64,000 nt of DNA from Crossaster papposus (GCA_037893245.1 JBAIAA010000437.1:806001-870000); one strand, 5' to 3'; shown: positions 32,662 to 43,883, numbered from the stretch's first letter. Numbers and translations are program-made. Notes: a model not told the origin generated them from the sequence alone.

Positions 32662-33400
32662 GTATGCCTCACGCACGTGCCCTTATGTGGATATTGACGT
32701 GCACGTTCTACCTGCTGCTCGATATGGTGTGATGTGTGTTAATAGAGAGTGAATACTAGGAATGGCTAAACTATCTGATGTATATAAATTAAAGCCATTA
32801 GAGTACTCTTGTGCGGACAATATTACCTCCACGCCCAAACTGTTGGTCTTTTTGTGAGTGTTGTAGCCTATAGTTTTCGGTCATACATGACATAATTGAA
32901 TCCGACTTTGTGAATGTTGTAGTTTGGGTGTGATGCAGTCTAACTATTAAAGACAGGTACGCTGCGTGATCATATCATGCATGGTATTTACTTGGTCAAT
33001 TGTGAAGTTGGTGGCGCTGTGCACTCTATTAAGAATAGTTCATAATTGATTACCAGTTTTGATTTTCGCTCGTGCCCACCACCACCCAAGCTGGGCGCTA
33101 AGAAGCGCTGATGAGGCTTCACAAATGTATGCGAGGTTAGCGCACGAAATTCTGGGTAGCGTACCGTGACCTTTCAAATTGCACACACCAAAATATATCT
33201 AATCAGATATCAAAAAGCGCCAGCGCTTCCCAGTTATTTAACACGAAAAACAATGAGTTGAACCAAACAAATAGCCATCATTCCTCAATAGTAAGTCTAT
33301 AGTGGTCTACGATTTCTTTCAGTACAATCTGATTTATCTTCTTTACCAGTAATCTATTTTCTGCATACAATTTAATTTCCTAATAACTAATAACAAAAAT
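32662..33400. other. RTK intron, nothing recognised
   Basis: No repeat or coding signal was recognised in this part of the intron. Confidence 0.5.
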
Positions 33401-34365
33401 CATGGTTTGATTCTGAACTTACAATGAATACCCACATCAATAAAGCTTGCTCTGCAGCCTTTTTCCATCTTCATAACATCAAACGAATTAGTCAATTCCT
33501 GACGCAAGACTCTCTTGTAAAACTAATTCATGCATTTGTGACCAGTCGCCTTGATTATTGTAATAGCCTTTTGTATGGTCTGCCAAAGTCACAGCTAGCT
33601 AAACTGCAAAGGGTTCAAAATGCTGCAGCCAGAATTGTTACTATAACACGCCCCGGTTTGAACACATTACACCTATAATTCGTCAATTACATTGGCTGCC
33701 TGTTTCGTACAGGATTAATTTTAAATTTCTTTTGTTGACCTTCAAAGCTCTTCATGGTATTTCCCCAAAGTACTTACAGGATCTTGTTTCCATCCGGAAA
33801 GTATCTTCATATCAACTTAGGTCAGGGAATAATGGTATTTTCTTAGATTATCCCTCTGGTAAAATGTTGACTACATTTGGTGACAGGGCTTTTTCTGTGG
33901 CAGCCCCTAAGCTTTGGAATGCGCTACCGTTTCATATACGTAGCGAACAGAAACTCACCTCTTTTAAATGTAACGTAAAAACCCATCTTTTTAAAGCCGC
34001 TTTTTAGTGTGTTTTTGGTGTTATTCTTTTGTGTCTTTTGTTTGTCTTTCTTCTATGGTCGCCTTGCCAGTTTGTTTAGATTTTTAGTATAGATAGGGTA
34101 TGAGGCGTCTGTCTCCTGAAAAGATCAAGACATTACCGATGCCAGCAGGGATAGGCCTATGTAATAAGTAACTAGTAGTTCCCTGTTGGCGGGACAGACG
34201 TATCCCCATACTTTTGTTTGGGCACTGGCCTGGTGATCAGTCTTTTTTTTTTTGTCTTTTTCTTCCATTCTGTGCTTTTTAACATGTGTTCTGCGCCTTT
34301 GATCATTTTGTATGTAAGGGGCGCAATATAAATTTTAAATATTATTATTATTATTATTATTATTA
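33401..34365 (+). mobile_element. LINE 3' fragment in RTK intron
   Basis: A 5'-truncated CR1/L2-like LINE. The frame from 33424 encodes AFFHLHNIKRISQFLT and LIHAFVTSRLDYCNSLLYGL. After a frameshift near 33655, 33732-34007 encodes VAAPKLWNALPFHIRSEQKL. Both belong to the ORF2 C-terminus. The tail is (ATT)n at 34338-34366. It has the same orientation as the RTK gene. Confidence 0.8.
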
Positions 34366-34366
34366 T

Positions 34367-34619
34367 TGAAGTAAGGATATGTAAGTAGAATCACCAAAAT
34401 AAACTTTTCAAAAAATAAAAATAAAATATATACCCAAATATGGGAATAAACATATTACATGGCAGGGATTAACGATTTATGCAAATTATACATTATTTCC
34501 ACCACTTGGATTTTTGTAGATTTTTAGTATGTCATTCTAGGAACCTTTTAGAAGTGCACTGTGGTGAAAAACAATTTGTTGCAATTTATTTGAGGTCAAA
34601 ACTTATTTTTCCTGGACTA
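34367..34619. mobile_element. Half of the 13.4-kb foldback element
   Basis: This matches 14397-14652 and ends at the same terminus, CCTGGACTA. It abuts the LINE tail on the left and DIRS copy B on the right. Confidence 0.75.
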
Positions 34620-34841
34620 TATGCCAAACCCTTGGATGGCGGTGTCACCGACCAACAACCAGCCATGACAACCAATCATGCCTCCGCTGTACCCCAATAA
34701 CACGACTCGGACACTTTGCATCGGACACAATGCATCGGTATCTACAGATGCACCAGATACGATATTTGGTATTCCGCACTGAACAGAAACGGGATCTGCC
34801 ATTTCAGTCATGGCCTGGTGGGTTCAGTTGAGAACCAACCC

Positions 34842-35033
34842 ATTCGGCAAAACTATGTTTAAAAAAACGCGTGTCTTGGCGAGGGAAATGAAATATCCAA
34901 ACACGCGTTTCAAATTGACACGTGTTTAACAGTAGTTCCAGACACGCATGTAATAGTACGTCGCCAAGACACGATTTTTTTCGTATTTATTAACCCGTTT
35001 TTGAAACATAGTTTTTCCGACTGGGAATAAACT
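34842..35033. mobile_element. 190-bp TIR element, copy in DIRS B
   Basis: Nearly identical in sequence and insertion point to 30713-30904: CCCATTCGGCAAAACTATG on the left and CATAGTTTTTCCGACTGGG on the right. Confidence 0.75.
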
Positions 35034-35160
35034 GTCATAGGGGACCTCAACGATTAACTTAAGAGTCGCGCAGTGTCTCCGGAACAGGAACAATTCTTCC
35101 ATCCACCAGACCAACCTTCGGTTGTTATAAGAAAGTGTTTAAACAGGCAAATGCTACCCG

Positions 35161-35730
35161 GTGAATGCGGATGACAAGCTTCGTACGTCCCATGGATATA
35201 TTTTGAAATCGGCCATGCCTCTATATCATCTGGTCGATGCCTTAGCAGACCCAGAAATGTCGGATGCGTTAAGCAAGGAACTGGTATTAGGCAATTTGGC
35301 TTCTGCCCTCATTTTGCTCGGATCGGCGTGCCACATCCTTTATATTTCACGACAGCGGTTGTTTAATGAGGTGCCTGATCGACGTTTTTAATACGACCTA
35401 ATTCACCTTCCACGAGTGAGTTATTTGGATCCATCACGATTACAGACATTGAGGAGACAGAGAAAGCCAACAGCAACTACCGAGGTTCATCAGATGCTTT
35501 CAAACAGAAGTGACGCAGTTATTTTCGTCAGCCTGCAGACAAGAATAAACAAACACGTTTCCAGCAGGTCGGATTTAGATGCTTGTAAACAATTGGAAAC
35601 TGATAACAAAAGATCTGTATATTTTAAAGACTGTACAACAGGGTTGCCAGTTGGAAATGATACATACAATGATCTTCCCAGAAGCGGACAACTGTTACAC
35701 GTGCCCAGAACAAGGTACAATAACTCACAT
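35161..35730 (+). pseudogene. DIRS gag domain
   Basis: The frame 35161-35391 encodes HGYILKSAMPLYHLVDALAD and ELVLGNLASALILLGSACHI. This helical pattern resembles the conserved gag domain of vertebrate and invertebrate DIRS elements. After a stop, 35416-35733 continues SYLDPSRLQTLRRQRKPTA. The reading frame is cut by the TIR element at 35734. Confidence 0.55.
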
Positions 35731-35733
35731 TAA

Positions 35734-37531
35734 TACCCCTGTCACACCGGAGCTACGCTGCCGTTGCGCTCCCACGGCGACTAAAAATGTTGAAAAACGC
35801 AGTAGAAGCGCAGTAGAATTGCCAAGAGCGTAGTGGGAACGTAATGGAGTCTACCTAGGTCGTGGAAGGGTCTCCATGGTCGCCTAACCTCGGCGATTGT
35901 TTTGAGCCTGCTCAAAACAATCGCGGAGGGTCGGCGACCTGGTCCAAAACGCAGTGAGAGCGTAGTGGAATCTCAAAGAACGTACTACGGACGTAGTGAA
36001 GTCTACCTGAGCGTGTCATGATCTTAGCAAGAGCGAGTTGGTATCGCCGTCTGCCCAATCTGCGACTGATACCCCTGTCAGACCGGTGTGCAATCCCACA
36101 GCGACCTTACTGCGATGCAGTTTTCATCAAAAACGCAGTGGGGTTGCCGAAAACTGTCAAAAAATCCTGAAATATATGAGGTAGGTAGCTCATAGTACGC
36201 TCTTGACTCGCTCACTGCGCTCTCACTGCGCTCTCGCTGCGACCAAGGCGACCTCGCTACGACCTCGATACGACCTTACTACGTACGCTCTCACTACGTT
36301 CCCACTACGTTATGTGCGTTTGTACCGCGTTTGCGCGGCGACTATAAATACAGCGAGCTCGATGTTGCTGGATATTTGCTATCTGTTGTACAAATATTAT
36401 GTTCTGCCTCTCTACATCCATGGTGAAGGGGAGATGTACATTAGTAGGTTGTGTGGAGGATATAGGCTGCATTTATACCATTTGTGGCCATTACGCATGT
36501 CAAAGTCAGAACGTACTATACACGCAGTATAATCGCAGTATAATCGCACTGTGAACATACAGGAAGCTCCGTAACATCGCCATGGACGCATTAGGGGCGC
36601 CATAGTCGTACTGGCAGCCCCGTGTGGACGCAGTATGAGCGTAAAGAAGCCCTATACGACGTAGTAGAAGCGCAGTAGGAGCGCGGTAAGAGCGCAGTGG
36701 GAGCGTGACAAGCGTACAGTGGTCGTACTTCAGACGTACTTCAGTCGCAGATTGGGCAGACGGCGATACCAACTCGCTCTTGCTACGATCATGACACGCT
36801 CAGGTAGACTTCACGACGTCCCAAGTACGTTCTTTGAGATCCCACTACGCTCTCACTGCGCTCCACTGCGTTTTGGACCAGGTCGCCGACCCTCTGCGAT
36901 TGTTTTGAGCAGGCTCAAAACAATCGCCGAGGTTTGGCGACCATGGAGACCCTCCCACGACCTAGGTAGACTACACTGCGTTCCCACTACGCTCTTGGCG
37001 ATCCTACTGCGCTTCTACTGCGTTTTGCAACTTTTGTTAGTTGCCGTGGGCCGGGAGCGCAACGGCAGCGTAGCTTCGGTGTGACAGTGGTATTACCACG
37101 GCTGTAGAGAGGCAGAACATAATAATTGTACAACAGATAGCAAATATCCAGCAACATCGAGCTCGCTGCATTTATAGTCGCCGCGCGAACGCGGTATAAA
37201 ACACACAGAACGTAGTGGGGACGTAGTGAGTGCGTAGTAAGGTCGTAGCGAGGTCGTAGCGAGGTCGTCTTGGTCACAGCGAGATCGCGTAGAGTGTAGT
37301 GGGAGCGCAGTGAGAGCGCGGCGATGATCAAACTGGGAACGCATAGGTCGCAGTGAGAGTGCAGTGAGAGCGTAGTGAGAGCGCAGTGAGCGAGTCAAGA
37401 GCGTACTGTGAGCTACCTACCTCATAGATTTCAGGTTTTTTTGCCAGTTTTCGGCGACCCCAATGCGTTTTTGATGAAAACTACATCACAGTAAGGTTGC
37501 CATGAGATCGCACTCCGGTCTGACAGGGGTA
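35734..37531. mobile_element. Second TIR element with inverted self-insertion (outer)
   Basis: The termini TACCCCTGTCACACCGG (35734) and CCGGTCTGACAGGGGTA (37531) are flanked by TAA on both sides (35731-35733 and 37532-37534). The left arm 35734-36066 pairs in inverted orientation with 36735-37092. The right arm 37096-37531 pairs with 36070-36425. The arms are rich in CGCAGTGAGAGCG-type motifs. It interrupts the DIRS element between gag and reverse transcriptase and encodes nothing. Confidence 0.75.
36070..37092. mobile_element. Inner inverted copy within the second self-nested element
   Basis: This starts TACCCCTGTCAGACCGG and ends GTGTGACAGTGGTA, flanked by TGA and TTA, possibly a decayed TAA/TTA duplication. 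Its middle (36425-36735) has no counterpart in the outer copy. Confidence 0.65.
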
Positions 37532-37546
37532 TAAGCTAAGAAATTC

Positions 37547-38300
37547 AGAAACTCGTAGACGAGGGAGCAGTAACACAAGATAATAATGTGATAGACCAGT
37601 TGATTTTGTCAATGTTCTTGAAGCCCCAAAAGACGGGTTTTTTTCGGCCAGTCATCAACCCCATCGTCTTGAACAAATTCATGAAGTACATTCATTTCCA
37701 AATAGAAGGGATCAAGGTAGTTGCAGAGTTATTAATCCACAACGACTACATGGCAGCAATAGATCTGAAAGACACTTGTTTTTCAATTCCAGTCGCTGTA
37801 ACAGACTGCAAAATCCTTTGATTCATTTGGAAGAACAGAGTCTGAAGCCAATCTCAGCACATCTTGGCAAAAAGGAACCCGTTGCATTTGTTACTTGTAC
37901 AAAATCTTGTTCAGGGGCAAGACACACATGGAATGCAAAACCAATGTTCAGTAGGCGCTACAACAGTTTCAATATTTGGGGTTTATAAACAAAACTTCAA
38001 CAAAAACCAGCTCCAACCTACTCAGGAAACTGTGTATCTCGGCTTCATCATAAATTTGCAAATGATGACACTTTCGTTTAACCTGAACAAAAGCTTCAAG
38101 CCATTGTTTATCGGTGTCGCGAGGTAAGAGTTTCAAACCACTTGACAGTTCGAGAGTTATCTAGCATCATCGGACGCATGTCTGCCTTGATTTAAGCAGC
38201 TCTCCAAGAACCACTGTTTTACCGTTGTCTCCAACACGACAGGGTTCTAGCTTTTTGCAAGATGAACTCGTACGAAACACAAGTTTGTTTGTCGCAAGAA
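37547..38300 (+). pseudogene. DIRS reverse transcriptase, deleted palm
   Basis: This encodes EIQKLVDEGAVTQ, FFRPVINPIVLNKFMKYIHF and DYMAAIDLKDTCFSIPV (with the first catalytic Asp), then after frameshifts TVYLGFIINLQMMTLSF and RELSSIIGRM, which are DIRS reverse-transcriptase blocks. The segment that should carry the YxDD box, near 37900-37990, is missing. The LINE at 38320 separates it from RNase H. Confidence 0.75.
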
Positions 38301-38319
38301 ACGAGGGAAGAACTAAACT

Positions 38320-38320
38320 G

Positions 38321-38360
<40 letters not shown>

Positions 38361-40110
38361 ATATTTGTAATGCGCCGGTATCCATCAGAAAGATGCTCAG
38401 GGCGCAGCAACACACAAGTATGAAAAACACATGTAAATATCACAACCAAGGTACAAAAATATTAAATTAATCTAATTTCATAAAATATGTTTTAAGTGAT
38501 GATTTAAAGGAGGCCATTGATGTTGAGAGTTTGATGTGTTCCGGTATCTTGTTCCATAATGTTGCGGCTGCTGATGCAAATGTCCTGTCACCCCAGGATC
38601 TCCTAGACCGGACTTTCTTGAGAAGAAGTTTGTTGTTTGATCGCATGAAGTCCCGGTTTGTATGATGTAATTGTAGCAACTCTGATAGATACGGTGGTAG
38701 TCTGCCATTGAACGAGCGGTATACATACATAAGAATTTTGAAGGAAATTCTGTCCTTTATTGGCAACCAATGAAGTTTTCTCAAAACTGGTGTGATGTGT
38801 TCCCTGGCTTTAGTCCTTGTAACGATTCGGGCAGCCACGTTCTGGAGGCGGTTCAAACGACCCAACTGGTTATCTGGAAGACAGTACATGAGAGAATTCC
38901 CCATATCGAGGCGGCTGGTAACATAGGCGTGAATGAGTTTCTCTGTAGCATCCAGGGTAAGGTATTTCCTTATAAGCCCTATGTTGCGGAGGTGAAATGA
39001 AGAAATCCTGCAGACTGACGAGATATGGTCGCTGTATGACATGGCTGAATTTAATATGGTTCCCAGGTTGCGCACTACTTGTGATACAGGTACGGAAGAT
39101 GTTCCAATACGAATATTGGGTATGTTAACTTTGTTGCGTTGATGTTTTGAACCAAAGATGATAAATTCTGATTTATCATCATTCAATTTCAAGAAATTTG
39201 TTGACATCCAATCACGGATCTCATCAATACATAATTCAAGATGATGTACCGCAGTTTCTGCTGAGCTTTGTTCTGGGTCGAAACAGGTGTAGATTTGGGT
39301 GTCATCAGCATAGAAATGATATTGAAGACCGTGGTTGCGGATGATTTGTCCCAGAGGTGTGATGTAGAGAGAGAAAAGTACAGGTCCGAGAACAGATCCT
39401 TGAGGAACGCCTGATGTTAAGGTGGTTGGAGTGGAGAATTCCGTATGAATCTGCACTCGTTGTGTTCAATCTGTAAGGTATGATTCGAACCATGTTAATG
39501 CCATGTCATCAATACCTAATTCTTGAAGACGCTGTAGAAGTTTGCAATGGTCGACAGTGTCAAAGGCCGATGACAAGTCGAGGAGGGCCATAGCAACCAG
39601 TTTTCCATTGTCCATGGCATTCAAGATATCGCTCTGCACTCGCAGCAAAGTAGTTTCTGTGCTATGATCAGCACGATAGGCAGATTGATACTTGTCGAGG
39701 AGATGGTGGTTGCGCAGAAAAGTTGACACTCTGGCGAGTACAACACGCTCAAGTAATTTAGACAAGAATGGGAGGTTGGAGATGGGACGGTAATTCTTCA
39801 ATGTTTCGGCGTCAAGATTAGGTTTCTTTATAAGTGGTCGCAAAATAGCAGACTTCATCTGTGTAGGAACAATACCTACTGTAAATGACTGGTTGACAAT
39901 ATGGGTTAAAACTGGGGCAAGTCTATCGGCACATCTCTTCAACAAATCTGTTGGAATCGGGTCGAGACAGCAAGTCTTGCTGGGAGATTGGACAAGCAGC
40001 TTCTTGATTTCGTACGTAGACGCAGGTAGAAAGGTTGTTAGTTTTGGCTGTAGAATTGATATATAGAATCCCTCCAATACTGGAACCGGCATTATCTGTG
40101 CCACCAAACC
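38320..40110 (-). mobile_element. 5'-truncated CR1/L2-like LINE inside DIRS B
   Basis: A minus-strand LINE with an (ATT)n tail at 38322-38357 and an ORF2 reverse-transcriptase region. It lies between the DIRS reverse transcriptase and RNase H. The endonuclease is missing. Confidence 0.85.
38467..40107 (-). pseudogene. LINE reverse transcriptase with one stop
   Basis: Two frames in the same phase, 39466-40107 and 38467-39456, are split by a TGA near 39463-39465. Motifs in order: [75 protein letters not shown] (intact YADD), and [16 protein letters not shown] at the C-terminus. The single nonsense change makes this a young copy. It differs clearly from the LINE at 15.5-19.5 kb. Confidence 0.85.
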
Positions 40111-40134
40111 CCGACGCTTTGCCTACCGAGAGAC

Positions 40135-40750
40135 GCATCATAGATGGGATGGGGTGCCTGCTTCGGACAGGTGTCAACTGGTAGACGATGGACACCGTTA
40201 GGATAGAAGGGACACATCAACTACCTGAAGCTCCTTTCAGTTTGGTACGGCGTCAAAACGCTACTGAACAATATCCACGACAAACACGTTCGTCTCCAGA
40301 CAGACAGCACAACAACGGTGGCATACATATCCCACAAAGGAGGTACACAAGAACATCAACTATCTTGTCTAGCAGTGGAAATCTAGATTTGGTGTCTCCA
40401 AATCTTAATCTCCTTCCAGAACATCTACCGGGTATAGATAACCTGTCAGCAGATCTACAACATCTCAAGAATGTTCAACGACCGTTCCGAATGGAAACCA
40501 CACCACCACATTTTCAACCAGATCATGAGTCACTTCTCATTTCATCCCAATGTCGACCTATTGGCAACACGACTGAACTCACAACTATACCCAAGTTCGT
40601 ATCGTGGATACCGGATCCGAACGCATGGCGCACTGGCCATAAGCTGGTCAGGTCTGAGAGTGCCTTCCCTTCTTTTGCTCTGATTACCAAGTGCCTCAAG
40701 AATATCAGCGAAGAGGTGAACAAGATTATTCTCCTAGCACCAGTTTGAAA
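40135..40750 (+). pseudogene. DIRS RNase H region
   Basis: This encodes MGWGACFGQVSTGRRW, then HINYLKLLSVWYGVKTLLN, HVRLQTDSTTTVAYISHKGG and LLPEHLPGIDNLSADL in shifting frames. These are the RNase H blocks of DIRS elements, with Asp in DSTTTV and in the NxxAD region. At least two frameshifts are present. Confidence 0.75.
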
Positions 40751-40884
40751 ACCCAACCATGATATCCGAGAATTTTAGAGCTAGCCACAAGTCACCCAGT
40801 TCTTCTGCACAATTCACATATTCATCCCCTCGCAGATTCAATGTAGATAGCCGCATATAGACTGTCAGGCGAAACCTTTCGCCA

Positions 40885-41259
40885 TTGCGGGCTAGCACAC
40901 ACAAGCTGGCGCGTCGATGGAATAGCTGGTGTGTTAGACGACACATGAATCCAGTTCGAGCATCTATACATTTTTTACATATTTTGCAAGAGCTTATGGA
41001 TAGCGGTTCACATTATAACACACTGAATGTGTACAGACCCGCAATCTCCTCGGCACACGATCTCGTTGACGGGTCAACATCATCTCATGACATCAAGGGT
41101 GTTTTCAACCTCCGGCAGCCCAAACCAAAGTATGAATTTACTTGGGATGTGAACAAAGTGTTACGCTTTTACAGATCTATACAAGATAACAGACGTCTCA
41201 AAAGTAGGATATATAATTTGCAGATTACTAGCGAATTTAAAAACATATTTCATATTTGA
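40885..41259 (+). pseudogene. DIRS tyrosine recombinase, N-terminal domain
   Basis: The frame encodes ARRWNSWCVRRHMNPVRASI, FLHILQELMDSGSHYNTLNV, YRPAISSAHDLVDG and KGVFNLRQPKPKYEFTWDV, the core-binding domain of DIRS recombinases. The following R, HxxR and Y catalytic motifs are absent because the element ends here. Confidence 0.75.
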
Positions 41260-41260
41260 A

Positions 41261-42282
41261 AGTAAATAATGATTATAGGCATCCAAAATTATTGCCCCTA
41301 AATATCCTATAATTGTTCCGGAAAGTTGTATATAAAAAAAATACGATTGCCGGACAAATTCCTCGACGCCGGCTGAAAACAAATGCCGTTTTCTTGCTTT
41401 TTTCTTGGCATCCATGATTGTGAAACTTCGGACAGGTCGGTTAAACGACATTTACTATGAAATACAACCCATTTCCATCCTTTCCTGACAATTCAAGCAA
41501 GTATCAATTGACTTTAAAGCTCGCTAGCGGGACGTTGTTCATGTGACCCACCCCACAATAATGGGTATTATGTCACAAACAGGTTATATACATGGTTGGA
41601 AAGCCCACAGTGTAAGTTTCCAGTTGATATATAATAGAGCTCCATAGCTACTTCCGTTCTGGAAATATGACATGTTTGAGAAAACAGGCTTTGAAAAAGC
41701 CGGCTTTGTTGTAGAACAACAGAACGATGAACACAAAATGGGCGTGTTTTCCACTTTAATCATCAAAATCAACATTTCTTTGAATGAAACCTGAAAATAT
41801 TGGTGTTAAAGATATCATTAATGGCAAAAAATGTAATTCACATTTTGATGAAATGTTTATCCTCTCAACGTTGAGTACTACATGACAGTGCACAGCGCGG
41901 CTTAATATCCTTTATTGTAGAGCCGGTCACATATGATAGAATTGGATATTTCACATTATAGTCAAATTGGCTAATGGTGATTATACCTTCTCTTTGACTA
42001 AACTCGATAAATGTTCATCTATGACGCGTCCTAATCATTAGCTTCCCGCGAGCCGTAATCTTTGCGGCGTCAGAGCATTAGAGGAATTTGACTGCATCAC
42101 AGGGGACATATTACAGCCCATAAAGTCTCTTCCCCAATAGCTCATTATAATCCAAATTATATGGCAGGTAAGTAACCTTTATATAATTAGGAAATAGAAG
42201 GAAATTGCTCACGTTACCTTTGATTCAGTGTTTGTGCTGTTGTATAATAACAAACACTTACTCTCATTTTGTTTATTTTAAG
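41261..42282. other. RTK intron, one short shared repeat
   Basis: A stretch at 41420-41455 (GGACAGGTCGGTTAAACGAC then ATTTACTATGAAAT) resembles the segment at 56736-56768 of the tandem array. Otherwise nothing was recognised. Confidence 0.5.
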
Positions 42283-42417
42283 TTATTAATGGGCCTGGCA
42301 TTCCTGGAGTCATTGCTGGTATTGCGGTACTTGCTGTTATAGCAACTACTTGTACTAGCATTCTGATTGTAGTTGGACTCATCTGGTACAAACAAAAGGT
42401 TGGCAGAGCAAACTCAG
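42283..42417 (+). CDS. RTK exon: transmembrane helix
   Basis: A 135-bp exon, phase 1 to phase 1, between TTTTAAG and GTAAGT. It encodes a short extracellular linker, about 22 hydrophobic residues (VIAGIAVLAVI through ILIVVGLIW), then YKQKVGR, whose basic residues mark the cytoplasmic side. This places the kinase inside the cell and FN3 outside. It can join directly to the FN3 exon in frame. Confidence 0.9.
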
Positions 42418-42870
42418 GTAAGTCGTATAGCAGGTAGAATTTACTATAAAAACTGTGTTTAGTAATCTTGTTAAGCTAAAATTAACTAACGTGCGTAAAT
42501 ATCAACTTTCAATGGCCAAACACTATATCTAACTATACTGCATAATACACTCTAAAACTCTGTCTTTAAACATTCCTACAAATTTCTACAAAGTTCACTT
42601 GAATATATTATAAAGTTGTTCCCTGATATTTTTAAAGAAAAACGACATTTCTACTTGGGTGATCGTGAGAATTTACCCCACCGACTGCAACTAGAGACCA
42701 GTTGTTGTATATAGTGAACATAATTTCATCGAAAAGGTTCAAATCCCTATTGAGATTTGATTGAACAAAAAATGTGTTTTTCTTCTTTAATGTTGTTGAT
42801 TAATTTACCTTTCTGGAATGTAATTCACAAATAAACCACAAGGGGAACTGACAAGGTAAATGTGCATACA

Positions 42871-42982
42871 TTTCAAAGTGAACAAAGAAATCGGCCAGGT
42901 TGGACTCAAACCTGCAAAATCCGGAACACCGGAGGTCGCAGGTTCGAGTCCCGCTTTGCCAATGTCTTTGTTCACTTTGAAA
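42871..42982. repeat. Hairpin with tRNA-like B-box motifs
   Basis: Perfect 18-bp arms TTTCAAAGTGAACAAAGA and TCTTTGTTCACTTTGAAA enclose a tRNA-like 3' half: GCAGGTTCGAGTCCCGC at 42938-42954, like a pol III B box, followed by TTTGCCA. The left side has an inverted relative (GGACTCAAACCTGC). No complete cloverleaf is possible, so this is a tRNA-derived SINE or fragment. Confidence 0.5.
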
Positions 42983-43085
42983 TTTCTGAAATGTAGACAT
43001 TTAGGTGGAGACTTTGGCGTTTAATTTAACAAGGAAAATACAAATGAAACACCTTTTACATTTTTGTCACATTGCCTTTCACTAG

Positions 43086-43110
43086 ATGACCAGATGCGAG
43101 TTTCCAAATC
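43086..43110 (+). CDS. RTK juxtamembrane micro-exon
   Basis: A 25-bp exon with acceptor CACTAG and donor GTAAGT, phase 1 to 2, giving DQMRVSK. It is accepted because its phases fit both neighbours exactly. Confidence 0.65.
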
Positions 43111-43190
43111 GTAAGTTTATTTATTATGTTGTTAACCATTTTTTTAAATTGTGTATGCTTATAATTCGGTGAAATAGTGTTCACATTATA

Positions 43191-43376
43191 TTATACAACG
43201 CCTAAATAAATCCCCGTTATCTGATTGGTGGATCGTTGATCACGTGCACTGAATTATTTGTCCCAATGCACGGCACGCAATGTGCGGTACGCAAATAAAT
43301 AGTTTTATTAAATAGTGAATATGCACGATCGGGTTTGACCAATCAGGTGACAGGGGTTTATTCCAGCGTTGTATAA
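43191..43376. mobile_element. Small TIR element (MITE) in RTK intron
   Basis: TTATACAACGCCTAAATAAA and TTTATTCCAGCGTTGTATAA are inverted ends, and CTGATTGGT/ACCAATCAG continue the arms. It is about 186 bp and non-coding. Confidence 0.7.
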
Positions 43377-43722
43377 AACATAAATCAATGTTTCACGTTC
43401 GTGTCTTGGAAATAATTAATTTATTTGGCGACAGATAGAATGTTACTGTCTCACTCACAAACAGTCATTATTGTATACCATCTGTTACCTCATGAAATTA
43501 TTTTTACCATCGCACTCACAAACATTCATTATAATTCAATTCGTTTAATTTTATTTTTATTTTGATTGTATGGTATTGGAGAAAGAGTGTTCCGGGTTCT
43601 AAAAAACGTTCCGCAAAACAATATTTCCATGAAGTAATATATTTGTCTTTAAAAAACAAATTGTATTTTGAAGTAATATAAATTCAAACTGAATTTCCAA
43701 TATACCATTTCTATTTTCAAAG

Positions 43723-43775
43723 ATCACGAGATAATAATGGGTTCCTTCGAGAAACTGCAGAGTGCATGTCTTTGG
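43723..43775 (+). CDS. RTK juxtamembrane exon
   Basis: A 53-bp exon between TTCAAAG and GTAAGA, phase 2 to 1. It encodes SRDNNGFLRETAECMSL. No motif was recognised, but phase continuity is kept. Confidence 0.7.
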
Positions 43776-43847
43776 GTAAGATACCATCATGTTGTTGAGA
43801 TTGCAATTTCAATTGATTTTCCCTTTGTTGTCAAATAAATCTTTCAG

Positions 43848-43883
43848 AACGGTCATCCAATAAGATGAGGTTAAAAAGTCATG
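43848..43883 (+). CDS. RTK juxtamembrane micro-exon
   Basis: A 36-bp exon between CTTTCAG and GTAGGC, phase 1 to 1, encoding a basic stretch RSSNKMRLKSH. The donor GTAGGC is weaker than the others. Skipping it would keep the frame, so it may be alternatively used. Confidence 0.65.

Larger units (their letters stand above)
34617..41260 (+). mobile_element. DIRS-like retrotransposon, copy B, multiply interrupted
   Basis: The fragments run gag (35161-35730), reverse transcriptase (37547-38300), RNase H (40135-40750) and tyrosine recombinase N-terminus (40885-41259), all on the plus strand in DIRS order. It is interrupted by a 190-bp TIR element, a self-nested TIR element (35734-37531) and a LINE (38320-40110). 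The recombinase stops before its catalytic residues, so the 3' end is lost. No inverted terminal repeats were found. Confidence 0.8.

Noticed and set aside
36203-37398. Long Ser/Leu/Arg-rich ORFs on both strands
   Set aside because: They are translations of the iterated CGCAGTGAGAGCG-type motifs in the self-nested element and are mirrored on the other strand.
38225-38470. ORF with a poly-isoleucine run
   Set aside because: The run is the (AAT)n tail of a LINE read in frame, not a protein.
42930-42962. Intact tRNA gene
   Set aside because: Only a T-arm-like B box and part of an anticodon-arm-like stem are present. There is no D arm or matching acceptor stem.
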